The position numbers and the translations under genes are program-made. The notes beneath the pieces were generated by a model. It was not told the origin of the DNA and searched no databases. It saw only the letters and a program-made list of their open reading frames with translations. A stretch of 34,815 bases of DNA from Bacteroidales bacterium (GTDB taxonomy: Bacteria; Bacteroidota; Bacteroidia; Bacteroidales; BM520): positions 1-34,815 of the forward strand of contig JAEEQW010000020.1 of NCBI GenBank assembly GCA_016285515.1. Direction: 5' to 3'. Of this stretch, positions 18,464 through 26,526 are shown piece by piece; the first letter of the stretch is position 1; every line of letters begins with the position of its first letter.

Positions 18464-19045
18464 TTATACTTCGCGATTGTTCAGAAAGTTGGTTACGAGT
18501 GTAAGAGCCTCATATTCTGCTGTTTGAAGGTCATCGTTTATTATTATATTGTCGAATTGGTCGCTGAATGACATTTCGAATTTTGCTTTCTGAAGGCGTT
18601 GTCTTATATCTTCCTCGCTATTGGTGTTACGGTTTCTGAGGCGTTGTTCGAGAACCTCCAGTGATGGAGGCATTATGAATATCGACAATGCGTTGCTGCC
18701 GTATAACTTCTTGATATTCAATGCTCCTAATACATCAACATCAAATGCAATGTATTTGTTGAGGTCCCATATACGTTCTATTTCAGATTTGAGAGTGCCA
18801 TAATATTTGTTTTCATAGACTTGTTGCCATTCCACGAATTCATCGTTTTGTATTTTGGCTTTGAATTCTTCAATACTCATGAAATAGTAGCTTACGCCAT
18901 CAATTTCATTTGGGCGTTTTGGTCTGCTGCATGCTGATACCGAAAAAGTGAGATTCGGTATGTTGGCAAGAAGATATTTAACTATCGTTGTTTTTCCGGC
19001 TCCCGATGGGGCGGAGACTATTATCATTTTTCTGTTGTTGGCCAT
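18464..19045 (-). CDS. gmk: Guanylate kinase
   Basis: This 193-residue protein has the family's usual length. It shows the P-loop SAPSGAGKTT near the N-terminus, the GMP-binding block SACSRPKRPNEIDGVSYYF (family SxTTRxPRxGExxGxxYxF), and the lid and R-rich region EDIRQRL. It phosphorylates GMP to GDP in the cytoplasm. The ATG is two bases after the yicC stop and the stop is 14 bases before nadD, so the three genes form one operon. The yicC-gmk pair is a widespread neighbourhood. Confidence 0.96.
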   Translation of the reverse strand: MANNRKMIIVSAPSGAGKTTIVKYLLANIPNLTFSVSACSRPKRPNEIDGVSYYFMSIEEFKAKIQNDEFVEWQQVYENKYYGTLKSEIERIWDLNKYIAFDVDVLGALNIKKLYGSNALSIFIMPPSLEVLEQRLRNRNTNSEEDIRQRLQKAKFEMSFSDQFDNIIINDDLQTAEYEALTLVTNFLNNREV

Positions 19046-19047
19046 GA

Positions 19048-19917
19048 TTATAGGATATTGGCTAATTGTTCTCTTATTTTCTCTAACTCGTCTTTCATTT
19101 TTACCACAATCTGCTGGATTTCCATATTGTTGGCCTTGGAACCTATCGTGTTGATTTCCCTGCCTATCTCCTGTGAAATGAATGTCAGCAGTTTTCCTTG
19201 TGACTCATTACCCTCCAAGGTTTTTAGAAAATAGTCGCAATGGTTTGCAAGACGGACTTTTTCCTCGGTGATGTCAAGTTTTTCTATATAATATATCATT
19301 TCCTGTTCGAAACGATTTTTGTCATAATCGATGTTGACATTTGAAAGATCGGTAACGATGCGGGTTCTGATATTTTCTGTTCTTGCTTTTTCAAAAGGCT
19401 CTATCTGAGACAGATAATTGATTATTAGGTTTATTCTTTTGATGAAATCCTGTTCGAGGATTTTTCCTTCATCGCGGCGATATTTGTTGGCATTTTCAAC
19501 AGCCTCGTTGAGGGCTGACATAATTGCGTCATATTCAGCCTGTTGGACTTCATCTTCCTCCTTTGCATTGACCACTCCCGGCAAATTCATCAGAATGGCA
19601 GTGTAATCCTTGCTTCTGATGTCTAAAGATGTTTCGATTTTCTGGATTTCCTCCAGATATTTCCTTGCAGTTTCGATATTGATGGAGAACTCGTTGCTAT
19701 TGTCGGTTGATTCGACTTTCATGGTCATATCAATTTTGCCGCGTGAAAGGCCTTTTGAAATGATGTTTCTGTAGTCGAGTTCTTTATCTCTGTATCTGTT
19801 TGGTATTTTGGTGTTTAGGTCTAATTGCTTGCTGTTGAGCGATTTGATTTCAATGGTGATTTTTTTGTCATTGAAATTAAAAATACCTTTGCCAAAACCT
19901 GTCATTGAATATAACAT
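19048..19917 (-). CDS. yicC: YicC/YloC-family endoribonuclease
   Basis: This 289-residue protein begins MLYSMTGFGKG, the family's characteristic MxxSMTGFG start. It carries the conserved C-terminal block HCDYFLKTLEGNESQGKLLTF...QEIGREINTIGSKAN. YicC-like proteins (DUF1732 at the C-terminus) are cytoplasmic endoribonucleases implicated in RNA turnover. It is the first gene of the yicC-gmk-nadD operon, with a promoter element about 17 bases upstream. Confidence 0.93.
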   Translation of the reverse strand: MLYSMTGFGKGIFNFNDKKITIEIKSLNSKQLDLNTKIPNRYRDKELDYRNIISKGLSRGKIDMTMKVESTDNSNEFSINIETARKYLEEIQKIETSLDIRSKDYTAILMNLPGVVNAKEEDEVQQAEYDAIMSALNEAVENANKYRRDEGKILEQDFIKRINLIINYLSQIEPFEKARTENIRTRIVTDLSNVNIDYDKNRFEQEMIYYIEKLDITEEKVRLANHCDYFLKTLEGNESQGKLLTFISQEIGREINTIGSKANNMEIQQIVVKMKDELEKIREQLANIL

Positions 19918-19933
19918 GATAGTAAAATTTTGG

Positions 19934-19941
19934 CAAAGGTA
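19934..19941 (-). promoter_or_regulatory. Bacteroidota-type -7 element for the yicC-gmk-nadD operon
   Basis: The minus strand reads TACCTTTGC, a match to TAnnTTTG, ending 17 bases before the yicC ATG. This places the transcription start only a few bases ahead of the coding region, so the leader would be short. The -33 box is not obvious. Confidence 0.55.
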
Positions 19942-19968
19942 CTATTTTGTTGGAAATTGTGCGATAAA

Positions 19969-20499
19969 TTAATTGCCTTTAAGAGCAGAAATAATTGAAT
20001 TTAATGAGCTGATTGTCTCTGTGACGGAACTTGTACCGAGGTTAAGACCATTTTTAATGAAGTCGAGCGATTCGCTTGCTTGCTGGCTTTGTGTCTTGGT
20101 GAGATTCTTGACCTGTGAATTTGCACCGTCAAATTGTGTTTTGAGTGTTGCAAGACTGTTTTCTGTTGAGTGCAGGGAGGTAATCAGATTCAAAATGTCG
20201 TTAAGTGAAATGGATGAGCGTGTGGTCTCATCTTTGTACTTGTTGTAAATTGTTGTGGATTGGTTAAGAAGATCTGTAACGTCATTCAATGAAACCACTG
20301 TGTTGTCCTTTATTGCATCGATGTTGAGAATGTTGCAATCTTTTGGGATTTTGCTCAGCAGATTGTTGATTTTGGAAATGTAGGAGTATGCCTTGTTGAC
20401 AAGATTTGAAACGTTCAAATTGTTCTTTGAACTTGAGCATGATGTGCCGACCAAAGTTATTGCGGCAATGCAGATGATTAATAATTTTTTGATTTTCAT
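19969..20499 (-). CDS. Small lipoprotein of unknown function
   Basis: The frame is open back into the tRNA gene, but the right start is the ATG at 20499. It gives MKIKKLLIICIAAITLVGTSCSSSKN, a clean lipoprotein signal with lipobox GTSC; residues upstream would be tRNA and terminator sequence. The product is 176 residues. After a Ser/Asn-rich linker it is largely helical-looking and rich in Leu, Ser, Asn and Thr, with no cysteines after the acylated one and no family I recognise. It may form a coiled coil. It is preceded by the tRNA-Phe terminator, so it needs its own promoter, which I cannot point to with confidence. It is separated from yicC by 51 bases. Confidence 0.75.
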   Translation of the reverse strand: MKIKKLLIICIAAITLVGTSCSSSKNNLNVSNLVNKAYSYISKINNLLSKIPKDCNILNIDAIKDNTVVSLNDVTDLLNQSTTIYNKYKDETTRSSISLNDILNLITSLHSTENSLATLKTQFDGANSQVKNLTKTQSQQASESLDFIKNGLNLGTSSVTETISSLNSIISALKGN

Positions 20500-20539
20500 T
20501 TTGTGAGATTTGAGTAATGTTAAATGATAATGTTTATAC

Positions 20540-20568
20540 AAAAAAAGGCTACTATATTCATAGCAGCC
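20540..20568 (-). terminator. Rho-independent terminator downstream of tRNA-Phe
   Basis: On the minus strand, GGCTGCTAT, a GAAT loop and ATAGTAGCC form a 9-bp stem with one G-T pair, followed by seven T. It begins 12 bases after the tRNA 3' end. Confidence 0.9.
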
Positions 20569-20580
20569 CCTCAGTCTTTG

Positions 20581-20653
<73 letters not shown>

Positions 20654-20671
20654 TTGACAAATTGTCGCTTG

Positions 20672-20679
20672 CAAAAGTA
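20672..20679 (-). promoter_or_regulatory. Bacteroidota-type -7 element upstream of tRNA-Phe
   Basis: The minus strand reads TACTTTTGC (TAnnTTTG), ending 18 bases before the mature tRNA 5' end. The spacing suits a short 5' leader. Confidence 0.55.
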
Positions 20680-20858
20680 GTATTTTTTTATAATTCGTCG
20701 CACTTTTTCATGGAAATTTTTTCAAAAAATTTGAAATACTAAGGTCCAATATTGTTAATGTGTTGTAAATCAGTAAAATATATTTTGAAAAGATGTGTGT
20801 TTTTCCATTCAGAAAGATAAAAGACAGGCTAAAAAACGATAATTTGAATATTAATGGT

Positions 20859-20866
20859 TATCTTTG
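20859..20866 (+). promoter_or_regulatory. Bacteroidota-type -7 element for the acyltransferase operon
   Basis: TATCTTTGC matches TAnnTTTG and lies 17 bases before the ATG at 20884. It is the likely promoter of the four-gene operon 20884-25194. The 20654-20883 intergenic region is otherwise AT-rich with no gene. The -33 box is unclear. Confidence 0.6.
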
Positions 20867-20883
20867 CAGTTTAAATTGTTTAT

Positions 20884-22029
20884 ATGACTATACAGATTAA
20901 AGAAGTTAATTCGGCAGGTGAATTGAAGAAATTCGTTCATTTTCCGAATGTATTGTATGCCGATAATCAGTATTATGTCCCTCAACTTGAAAGTGCTGAC
21001 CGAGATACATTGAATCCTAAAAAGAATCGCGCTTTCGAAGTTTGTGAAGCAAAATATTGGCTCGCGTATGATGAGAAAAATAATATAGTGGGACGAATTG
21101 CCGGCATCATTAATCATAGGTATAACGATTTTGTTAAAAGTAAAATCTGCAGATTTGGTTTTATTGATTTCATAGATTCACAGGATGTTGTAAATGCTTT
21201 GATTCAGACTGTTGAGAATTATGCCAAGGAAAAGGGCATGGAGGAGATAGAAGGTCCTTACGGATTTCTCGAGTTTGATGTCGCAGGTGTGCTTGTTGCG
21301 GGTTTCGACAAAATCGCGACCCCGTACGGGAAATACAATTATCCTTATTATGAGCCTTTACTTATTGCTACAGGTTTGGTTCCGACTACCAACTATGTTG
21401 AGCGTTTCATAAAAGTCCCTGATAATGTTGATGAACGGATTCTGCGGGCAAATGATTTGGTTGCAGAAAGATATAACCTGCATCATGGGGAATTAAAGAA
21501 ACATAGTGATATCTTGAGATATGCCGATGGTATTTTTGAGTGCATGAACCGCGCTTATTCCGCTCTGCATGGGTATTCCATACTTTCATCCGGACAATGT
21601 GAAGATTTGAAAAACCAGTTTTTCAAGTTTATCGATGTCCAGTATTGTTCCGTGATTCTCGATGCTAATGAGAAGGTTGTAGGTTTTGGAATCTGTGTTC
21701 CTGATATCGCCAAGGCTTTGCAGAAAAACCGCGGACGTCTTTTCCCGTTCGGTTTTATCCATATTCTCAAGGCATTGAAACATAACGATATTATGGATTC
21801 TCTTCTTGTTGCCGTCAACGAGGAATACAGGAGCAAAGGAGTTACTGCTATGATAGTGGCAAGAATACTTCCAAATATGATAAAAAACGGTTACAAATAT
21901 GTCGAAAGTACTCGTGAATTGGAAGATAACATACAAATACAGAACTTCTGGAAGACTTATGAATCAGTAGTACACAAACGTGCAAGGACATACTTAAAAA
22001 AACTTGACTATGGCTCGTCAAAAATCTGA
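20884..22029 (+). CDS. Long GNAT-like acyltransferase (YghO type)
   Basis: This 381-residue protein has no signal peptide. The N-terminal half shows features I associate with the YghO-like long GNAT family: YYVPQLE near 37, LNPKKNRAFEVCEAKYWLAYDEKN..VGRIAGI, then the GPYGFLEFDVAGVLVAGFD block and YNYPYYEPLL. The C-terminal half resembles a second GNAT fold (VVGFGICVPDI, EEYRSKGVTAMIV). The acyl donor and acceptor are not known from sequence. From memory, a Caulobacter ceramide synthase is in or near this family, which would suit a Bacteroidota that makes sphingolipids, but I cannot verify that. It overlaps the CDP-alcohol phosphatidyltransferase gene by 20 bases, so translation is probably coupled. 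Confidence 0.7.
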   Translation: MTIQIKEVNSAGELKKFVHFPNVLYADNQYYVPQLESADRDTLNPKKNRAFEVCEAKYWLAYDEKNNIVGRIAGIINHRYNDFVKSKICRFGFIDFIDSQDVVNALIQTVENYAKEKGMEEIEGPYGFLEFDVAGVLVAGFDKIATPYGKYNYPYYEPLLIATGLVPTTNYVERFIKVPDNVDERILRANDLVAERYNLHHGELKKHSDILRYADGIFECMNRAYSALHGYSILSSGQCEDLKNQFFKFIDVQYCSVILDANEKVVGFGICVPDIAKALQKNRGRLFPFGFIHILKALKHNDIMDSLLVAVNEEYRSKGVTAMIVARILPNMIKNGYKYVESTRELEDNIQIQNFWKTYESVVHKRARTYLKKLDYGSSKI

Positions 22030-22744
22030 ACACTCCAAAAGAATACAGACTTCTATCCTGAACGGATTAGAACGCAAAGCACTTATATGGATGGCTGAAA
22101 GAATGCCGCGATGGGTCAAATCAGACTATCTTACCATTTTGGGAACCATTGGTGCGTTTATAGTGGCTCTCGGATATATACTTACCCATGTCAATATCAA
22201 TTTTTTATGGCTAAGTTCTTTTGGGCTGATTGTCAATTGGTTTGGCGATTCCCTTGATGGTACTCTCGCACGTGTCCGCCATACTCAACGTCCTATATAT
22301 GGTTTCTATTTTGACCATACTATGGACATCATCAATGAATGCCTCATGTTTATGGGGGCAGGGTTGTCGGTGCTTATGCGTTTTGATATCACCCTGCTGG
22401 CACTGGTTGTCTATCTTATGTTGACTATCAATGTCACAGTCGATGCCCATCTTAAAAATGAATTCAGACTTACATACGCGGGTCTGGGACCTACAGAGTT
22501 CAGGTTGATCGTAATATTGGTGAATGCGGCTTTCGCCCTAATCCGTCCTTTGCGCGAATATTCCTCCCCTGTGACCATTTTCGGCAAAACTATGATTTTC
22601 ACTTTAATGGATTATGTCGTTTCGGCTATCGTGATAATTCTAACTGTCTTTTATGTCTTTACAATTGTAAAAGATGCTATGGAATACAGCAAAATGGACC
22701 CTATGCCAAAGGATAAAGATAGTGAAAAAGATAAAAAGAAATGA
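22010..22744 (+). CDS. CDP-alcohol phosphatidyltransferase family membrane enzyme
   Basis: I choose the ATG at 22010 (MARQKSEHS...) over an upstream TTG two codons earlier; the product is 244 residues. Several hydrophobic segments indicate a polytopic inner-membrane protein. The CDP-alcohol signature is present: Asp83-Gly84-x2-Ala87-Arg88, then Gly98-x3-Asp102-x3-Asp106, with nine residues between AR and G instead of the usual eight. Enzymes of this family transfer a phosphoalcohol from a CDP-activated donor to an alcohol acceptor. Donor and acceptor are unknown here. The tail is charged (KDKDSEKDKKK). It overlaps the upstream GNAT-like gene and is three bases from the acyltransferase gene. 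Confidence 0.85.
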   Translation: MARQKSEHSKRIQTSILNGLERKALIWMAERMPRWVKSDYLTILGTIGAFIVALGYILTHVNINFLWLSSFGLIVNWFGDSLDGTLARVRHTQRPIYGFYFDHTMDIINECLMFMGAGLSVLMRFDITLLALVVYLMLTINVTVDAHLKNEFRLTYAGLGPTEFRLIVILVNAAFALIRPLREYSSPVTIFGKTMIFTLMDYVVSAIVIILTVFYVFTIVKDAMEYSKMDPMPKDKDSEKDKKK

Positions 22745-22747
22745 TTT

Positions 22748-23587
22748 ATGCCTGTAATAACTGCCAGACAACTTGCCGAATTTGTTCCGAAAATCAGTGA
22801 AAAGACCGCTGAATCTCTCATGAGATTCACAGCACTCGACAAGGTGAACGATATATATGACAGGGGCGGTGAATTGCTGGGTCCTGATTTTGCCCAATTC
22901 CTGCTTAATGATATCAATATGGATTATAAGATAGGTAATGCGGAAAGACTTAAAAACCTACCCGATAACTTCATTACCATCAGCAATCATCCGTATGGAA
23001 GCCTTGACGGTATTATCCTTGTTGACTTGTTCGGCCATTTACGCAGTGACTATAAAATCATCGTCAATAAGATTATTTCGATGATTGCCAAACTCAGCCC
23101 GAGTTTCATCAATGTCATCCCCAATACCAATTCCACGAAGGGTGTGCAGAAGGACAGCATCTCCGGACTATACCAAACTCTGTCCCATCTTAAGGATGGA
23201 CATCCTCTCGGACTATTCCCCGCAGGCGCGGTTTCCAACCTCAACGTATGGAAACGTGAAATTAAGGACCGACAGTGGCATAATACTATCATCAGAGTGA
23301 TTCAGAAATCACATTGCCCTGTCATTCCTGTTCGTTTTTTCGACCATAACTCGATGTTTTACTATTGGTTAGGAGTTATCAGTTGGAAAATCAGGGTGTT
23401 ACGCCTGCCTCGTGAGTTCTTCAACAAAAAAAACAAACAGGAACGTATTGGTATCGGTGAAATCATTTCCGTGGAAGAACAGGCAGAATACAAAAACAGC
23501 AAAGACCTCGGTGAATTTCTGCGTCACAGACTTTATGATATGGAAATGCCCGATAATTTCACTTTGCGCCATAATCTTTTCAAATGA
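22748..23587 (+). CDS. PlsC/hemolysin-type lysophospholipid acyltransferase
   Basis: This 279-residue protein has the acyltransferase active-site motif NHPYGSLDG (His, then Asp six residues later), the spacing of the hemolysin-type branch rather than the HxxxxD of classic PlsC. The second motif FPAGAVSN stands in the FPEG block. It probably acylates a hydroxyl or amine of a lipid at the inner membrane. The stop overlaps the next start as ATGA (23584-23587). A lipid role is supported by the CDP-alcohol phosphatidyltransferase three bases upstream. Confidence 0.82.
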   Translation: MPVITARQLAEFVPKISEKTAESLMRFTALDKVNDIYDRGGELLGPDFAQFLLNDINMDYKIGNAERLKNLPDNFITISNHPYGSLDGIILVDLFGHLRSDYKIIVNKIISMIAKLSPSFINVIPNTNSTKGVQKDSISGLYQTLSHLKDGHPLGLFPAGAVSNLNVWKREIKDRQWHNTIIRVIQKSHCPVIPVRFFDHNSMFYYWLGVISWKIRVLRLPREFFNKKNKQERIGIGEIISVEEQAEYKNSKDLGEFLRHRLYDMEMPDNFTLRHNLFK

Positions 23588-25194
23588 AGCATATAATATA
23601 CCAATTGTTGCCCCGACTCTTCGGCAATATTAATGACCGTAACCATTTCAATGGTTCAATCATTGAAAACGGATGCGGCAAATTCAATGATATTACCAAT
23701 AAAGCCCTTAAGTCTATCCGCGAATTCGGTGCAACGGATATCTGGCTTACCGGCATAATCCGTCATGCCACTACAACAGGATATGAGGGCTTCCCAGCCA
23801 ATAATCCTCTGATTGTCAAGGGTAAAGCTGGCTCACCATACGCTATAACCGACTACTTTCAGGTTGACCCCGATCTTGCAGTAAATGCAGATAAAGGCAT
23901 GATTGAATTCAAACGCCTTGTAAACAGAATCCATGGATTGGAGATGAATGTCATCATCGATTTTGTTCCTAACCACGTCTCACGACAGTATAATATGGAA
24001 TCTTTTAAAGGCTGTACGGATAGGACGGATTATTTCTTTGAAAAAGATAATATGTTCTATTATATTCAAAATGAGTATCTTACACTTCCGCGCGAGGTCT
24101 ATGAACAATTCTATGACAAGACTTTGTCATATATGGAATTTCCTGCAAAAGTGACTGGTAATGACCTGATTAGCGCCACGCCTCCAATCGACAGTTGGTA
24201 TGATACAATAAAATTGAATTACGGAGTCGATATCTCTGACAATTCAAAGCATTTTGTCCCTATTCCCCGGACGTGGTCCAATATGCACAAGGTGCTGAAA
24301 TTCTGGCTTGACAAGGGGGTTGACGGGTTCAGATGCGATATGGCTGAAATGGTGCCGGTGGAATTTTGGAAATGGGTCATAGCCGAAATAAGAACCGAAT
24401 ACCCCAATGCCGTTTTTATCGCTGAAATATATAAACCTGACTTGTATCAAGAATTTCTGCAGGCAGGATTTGATTACCTCTATGACAAAGTTGACATGTA
24501 TGACAGCCTTAAGGCGATAATCCGTCATCAGGCTGGTATTGATGCCATAACCCGAAGCTGGCAGCGGACTGGCTGCTGCAATGACAGTATGCTGCGGTTC
24601 CTTGAAAATCATGACGAAGTACGCATAGCCTCAGATCAATTTGCCGGAAATCCTTTTAGCGCAATCCCTGCCTTTGTGGTTTCTGCCCTAATGCATAAAG
24701 GTCCCATTATGGTTTATTTTGGTCAGGAGTTGGGTGAAAACGCCAACGGAAGCTGCGGCTTCAGCAAAGATGACGGTAAAACCACTATCTTTGACTACTG
24801 GTGCATCGATAAAATCAAAAGATGGAACAACGAGGGTAAATTTAACGATAAAAAACTTACTGATTCCGAAAAGTCATTGCGTGCCAAATATTCGGAAATA
24901 CTTCATTTTGTATCCGACAACGATGAAATCTCCGAAGGCTCTTTCTATGACCTTATGTGGATTAACCGGCATCTGCACGATATGAAGTGTTATGCCTTCC
25001 TAAGAAATATCAAAGACAAATTCATACTTGTCGCGGTAAATTTCAACCATTATCCCGTTGACATAACCATCAATCTTACCGGTCATGTATGGGATTTCCT
25101 CGGAATCGGAAAAACCGATGATTCGACGGTGACCTGCCACATCAACGGTTACGGGTGGATTTCTGTGTCTTCCAATGAAATAATTAATCAATAA
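23584..25194 (+). CDS. Cytoplasmic GH13 alpha-amylase-family enzyme
   Basis: This 536-residue protein has no signal peptide. All four GH13 regions are seen: DFVPNHV (region I), GFRCDMAE with nucleophile Asp252 (region II), FIAEIYKP with acid/base Glu281 (region III) and LENHDEVR with Asp344 (region IV). A beta-sandwich C-terminal domain follows. It is an alpha-glucan or alpha-glucoside hydrolase or transglycosylase; the subfamily cannot be read off. It is translationally coupled (ATGA) to the acyltransferase gene, an odd partner for a starch enzyme, and lacks the SusCD-type neighbours of Bacteroidota starch loci. Confidence 0.87.
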   Translation: MKHIIYQLLPRLFGNINDRNHFNGSIIENGCGKFNDITNKALKSIREFGATDIWLTGIIRHATTTGYEGFPANNPLIVKGKAGSPYAITDYFQVDPDLAVNADKGMIEFKRLVNRIHGLEMNVIIDFVPNHVSRQYNMESFKGCTDRTDYFFEKDNMFYYIQNEYLTLPREVYEQFYDKTLSYMEFPAKVTGNDLISATPPIDSWYDTIKLNYGVDISDNSKHFVPIPRTWSNMHKVLKFWLDKGVDGFRCDMAEMVPVEFWKWVIAEIRTEYPNAVFIAEIYKPDLYQEFLQAGFDYLYDKVDMYDSLKAIIRHQAGIDAITRSWQRTGCCNDSMLRFLENHDEVRIASDQFAGNPFSAIPAFVVSALMHKGPIMVYFGQELGENANGSCGFSKDDGKTTIFDYWCIDKIKRWNNEGKFNDKKLTDSEKSLRAKYSEILHFVSDNDEISEGSFYDLMWINRHLHDMKCYAFLRNIKDKFILVAVNFNHYPVDITINLTGHVWDFLGIGKTDDSTVTCHINGYGWISVSSNEIINQ

Positions 25195-25223
25195 TCTGTT
25201 ACGGATAAATTATTTATTTTATC

Positions 25224-25231
25224 TATCTTTG
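25224..25231 (+). promoter_or_regulatory. Bacteroidota-type -7 element for serS
   Basis: TATCTTTGC matches TAnnTTTG and ends 21 bases before the serS ATG. It overlaps an in-frame TTG at 25229, which argues against that TTG as a start codon. The -33 box is weak. Confidence 0.6.
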
Positions 25232-25252
25232 CAGGTTAAATTTAAAATAATC

Positions 25253-26524
25253 ATGCTGCAGCTTAATGAAATTTTGAAAAACAGAGATGCCGTAGTGAAG
25301 GCACTCGCAAAAAAGCATTTTAAAGCCGACGAAATCGTTGACAAAATCATATTACTTGATAAAGACAGAAGAGAGGCTAAGGCCAAACTCGACAGTACCC
25401 TTTCCGAGTCAAACCGTCTTGCCGCTGAAATAGGCAAAATGTACAAAACAGGCAAGCGTGAGGAAGCTGAAGCTCTGAAGGTTAAAACTACAGAGCTTAA
25501 GGAACTCAGCAAAGAGCTCAGTGAGAAATTCGACTCATTGCAGGACCAAATCAACAAGCTCATAATTGAGATGCCCAATACACCGTGCGACCTCGTTCCT
25601 GAAGGGAAGAATGCTGATGACAATGTTGTTGTAAAAATGGAAGGGGAAATCCCCAATCTTCCGGAAGATGCTCTTCCCCACTGGGATCTTGCCAAGAAAT
25701 ACAACCTCATTGACTTTGAACTCGGCAACAAAGTCACAGGTGCCGGTTTCCCGTTCTATCGCGGCCTTGGCGCTCGTCTTCAAAGGTCTCTTGTGACATT
25801 TTTCCTCAATACTGCCATTGAGAATGGTTTTACGGAATATGAAACCCCGCTGGTCGTCAATGAAGCTTCCGGTTTCGGTACCGGTCAGTTGCCCGACAAG
25901 GAAGGGCAGATGTATCACTGTGAAATTGATAATCTATATCTTATTCCTACAGCTGAAGTCCCTCTGACCAACATCTTCAGGGATGTCATCGTCAAAGAAG
26001 AGGATCTGCCGATAAAGAGAGTTGCTTATTCCGCATGTTTCCGCCGTGAAGCGGGTTCATACGGTAAGGATGTCCGCGGTCTCAATCGTCTGCACCAGTT
26101 CGACAAGGTGGAAATCGTTGAAATCAGCCGTCAGGAAGATTCCTACAAAATTCTCGATGAAATGGTTGAACATGTTGCAGGTCTCATCCGCGCGTTGGGT
26201 CTGCCGTTCAGAATTGTCAGACTATGTGGTGGTGATATAAGTTTCACTTCTGCACTGACTTACGACTTTGAAGTCTTCTCTGCAGCTCAGAAGAGATGGC
26301 TTGAGGTAAGTTCCGTTTCCAATTTCGAATCTTTCCAGGCAAACAGACTTCATTTGCGTTACAGAACCGCTGACAACAAGATTGTTATTGCTCATACGCT
26401 TAATGGCAGCGCTCTTGCCCTGCCACGTATTGTCGCCGCTCTTCTCGAAGACAATCAGACACCAGATGGAATCCGCATTCCTGATGTTCTCGTGCCTTAC
26501 ATGGGCTGCAATATGATAAAATAA
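25253..26524 (+). CDS. serS: Seryl-tRNA synthetase
   Basis: The start is the ATG at 25253 (MLQLNEILKNRD), not the TTG at 25229, which lies inside the promoter element. The 423-residue product has the N-terminal helical hairpin that binds the tRNA-Ser long arm (about 1-110, charged heptads). The class II core follows: motif 1 around GAGFPFYRGLGARLQR, motif 2 FRREAGSYG (from 263) and motif 3 LNGSALALPR. It charges tRNA-Ser in the cytoplasm. It is the first gene of a tight operon with the TPR protein (2 bases) and rsmA. Confidence 0.97.
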   Translation: MLQLNEILKNRDAVVKALAKKHFKADEIVDKIILLDKDRREAKAKLDSTLSESNRLAAEIGKMYKTGKREEAEALKVKTTELKELSKELSEKFDSLQDQINKLIIEMPNTPCDLVPEGKNADDNVVVKMEGEIPNLPEDALPHWDLAKKYNLIDFELGNKVTGAGFPFYRGLGARLQRSLVTFFLNTAIENGFTEYETPLVVNEASGFGTGQLPDKEGQMYHCEIDNLYLIPTAEVPLTNIFRDVIVKEEDLPIKRVAYSACFRREAGSYGKDVRGLNRLHQFDKVEIVEISRQEDSYKILDEMVEHVAGLIRALGLPFRIVRLCGGDISFTSALTYDFEVFSAAQKRWLEVSSVSNFESFQANRLHLRYRTADNKIVIAHTLNGSALALPRIVAALLEDNQTPDGIRIPDVLVPYMGCNMIK

Positions 26525-26526
26525 CA

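Noticed and set aside
25229..25252. TTG start for serS eight codons upstream
   Set aside because: The TTG lies inside the TATCTTTG promoter element; the ATG at 25253 gives the normal MLQLNEIL start.
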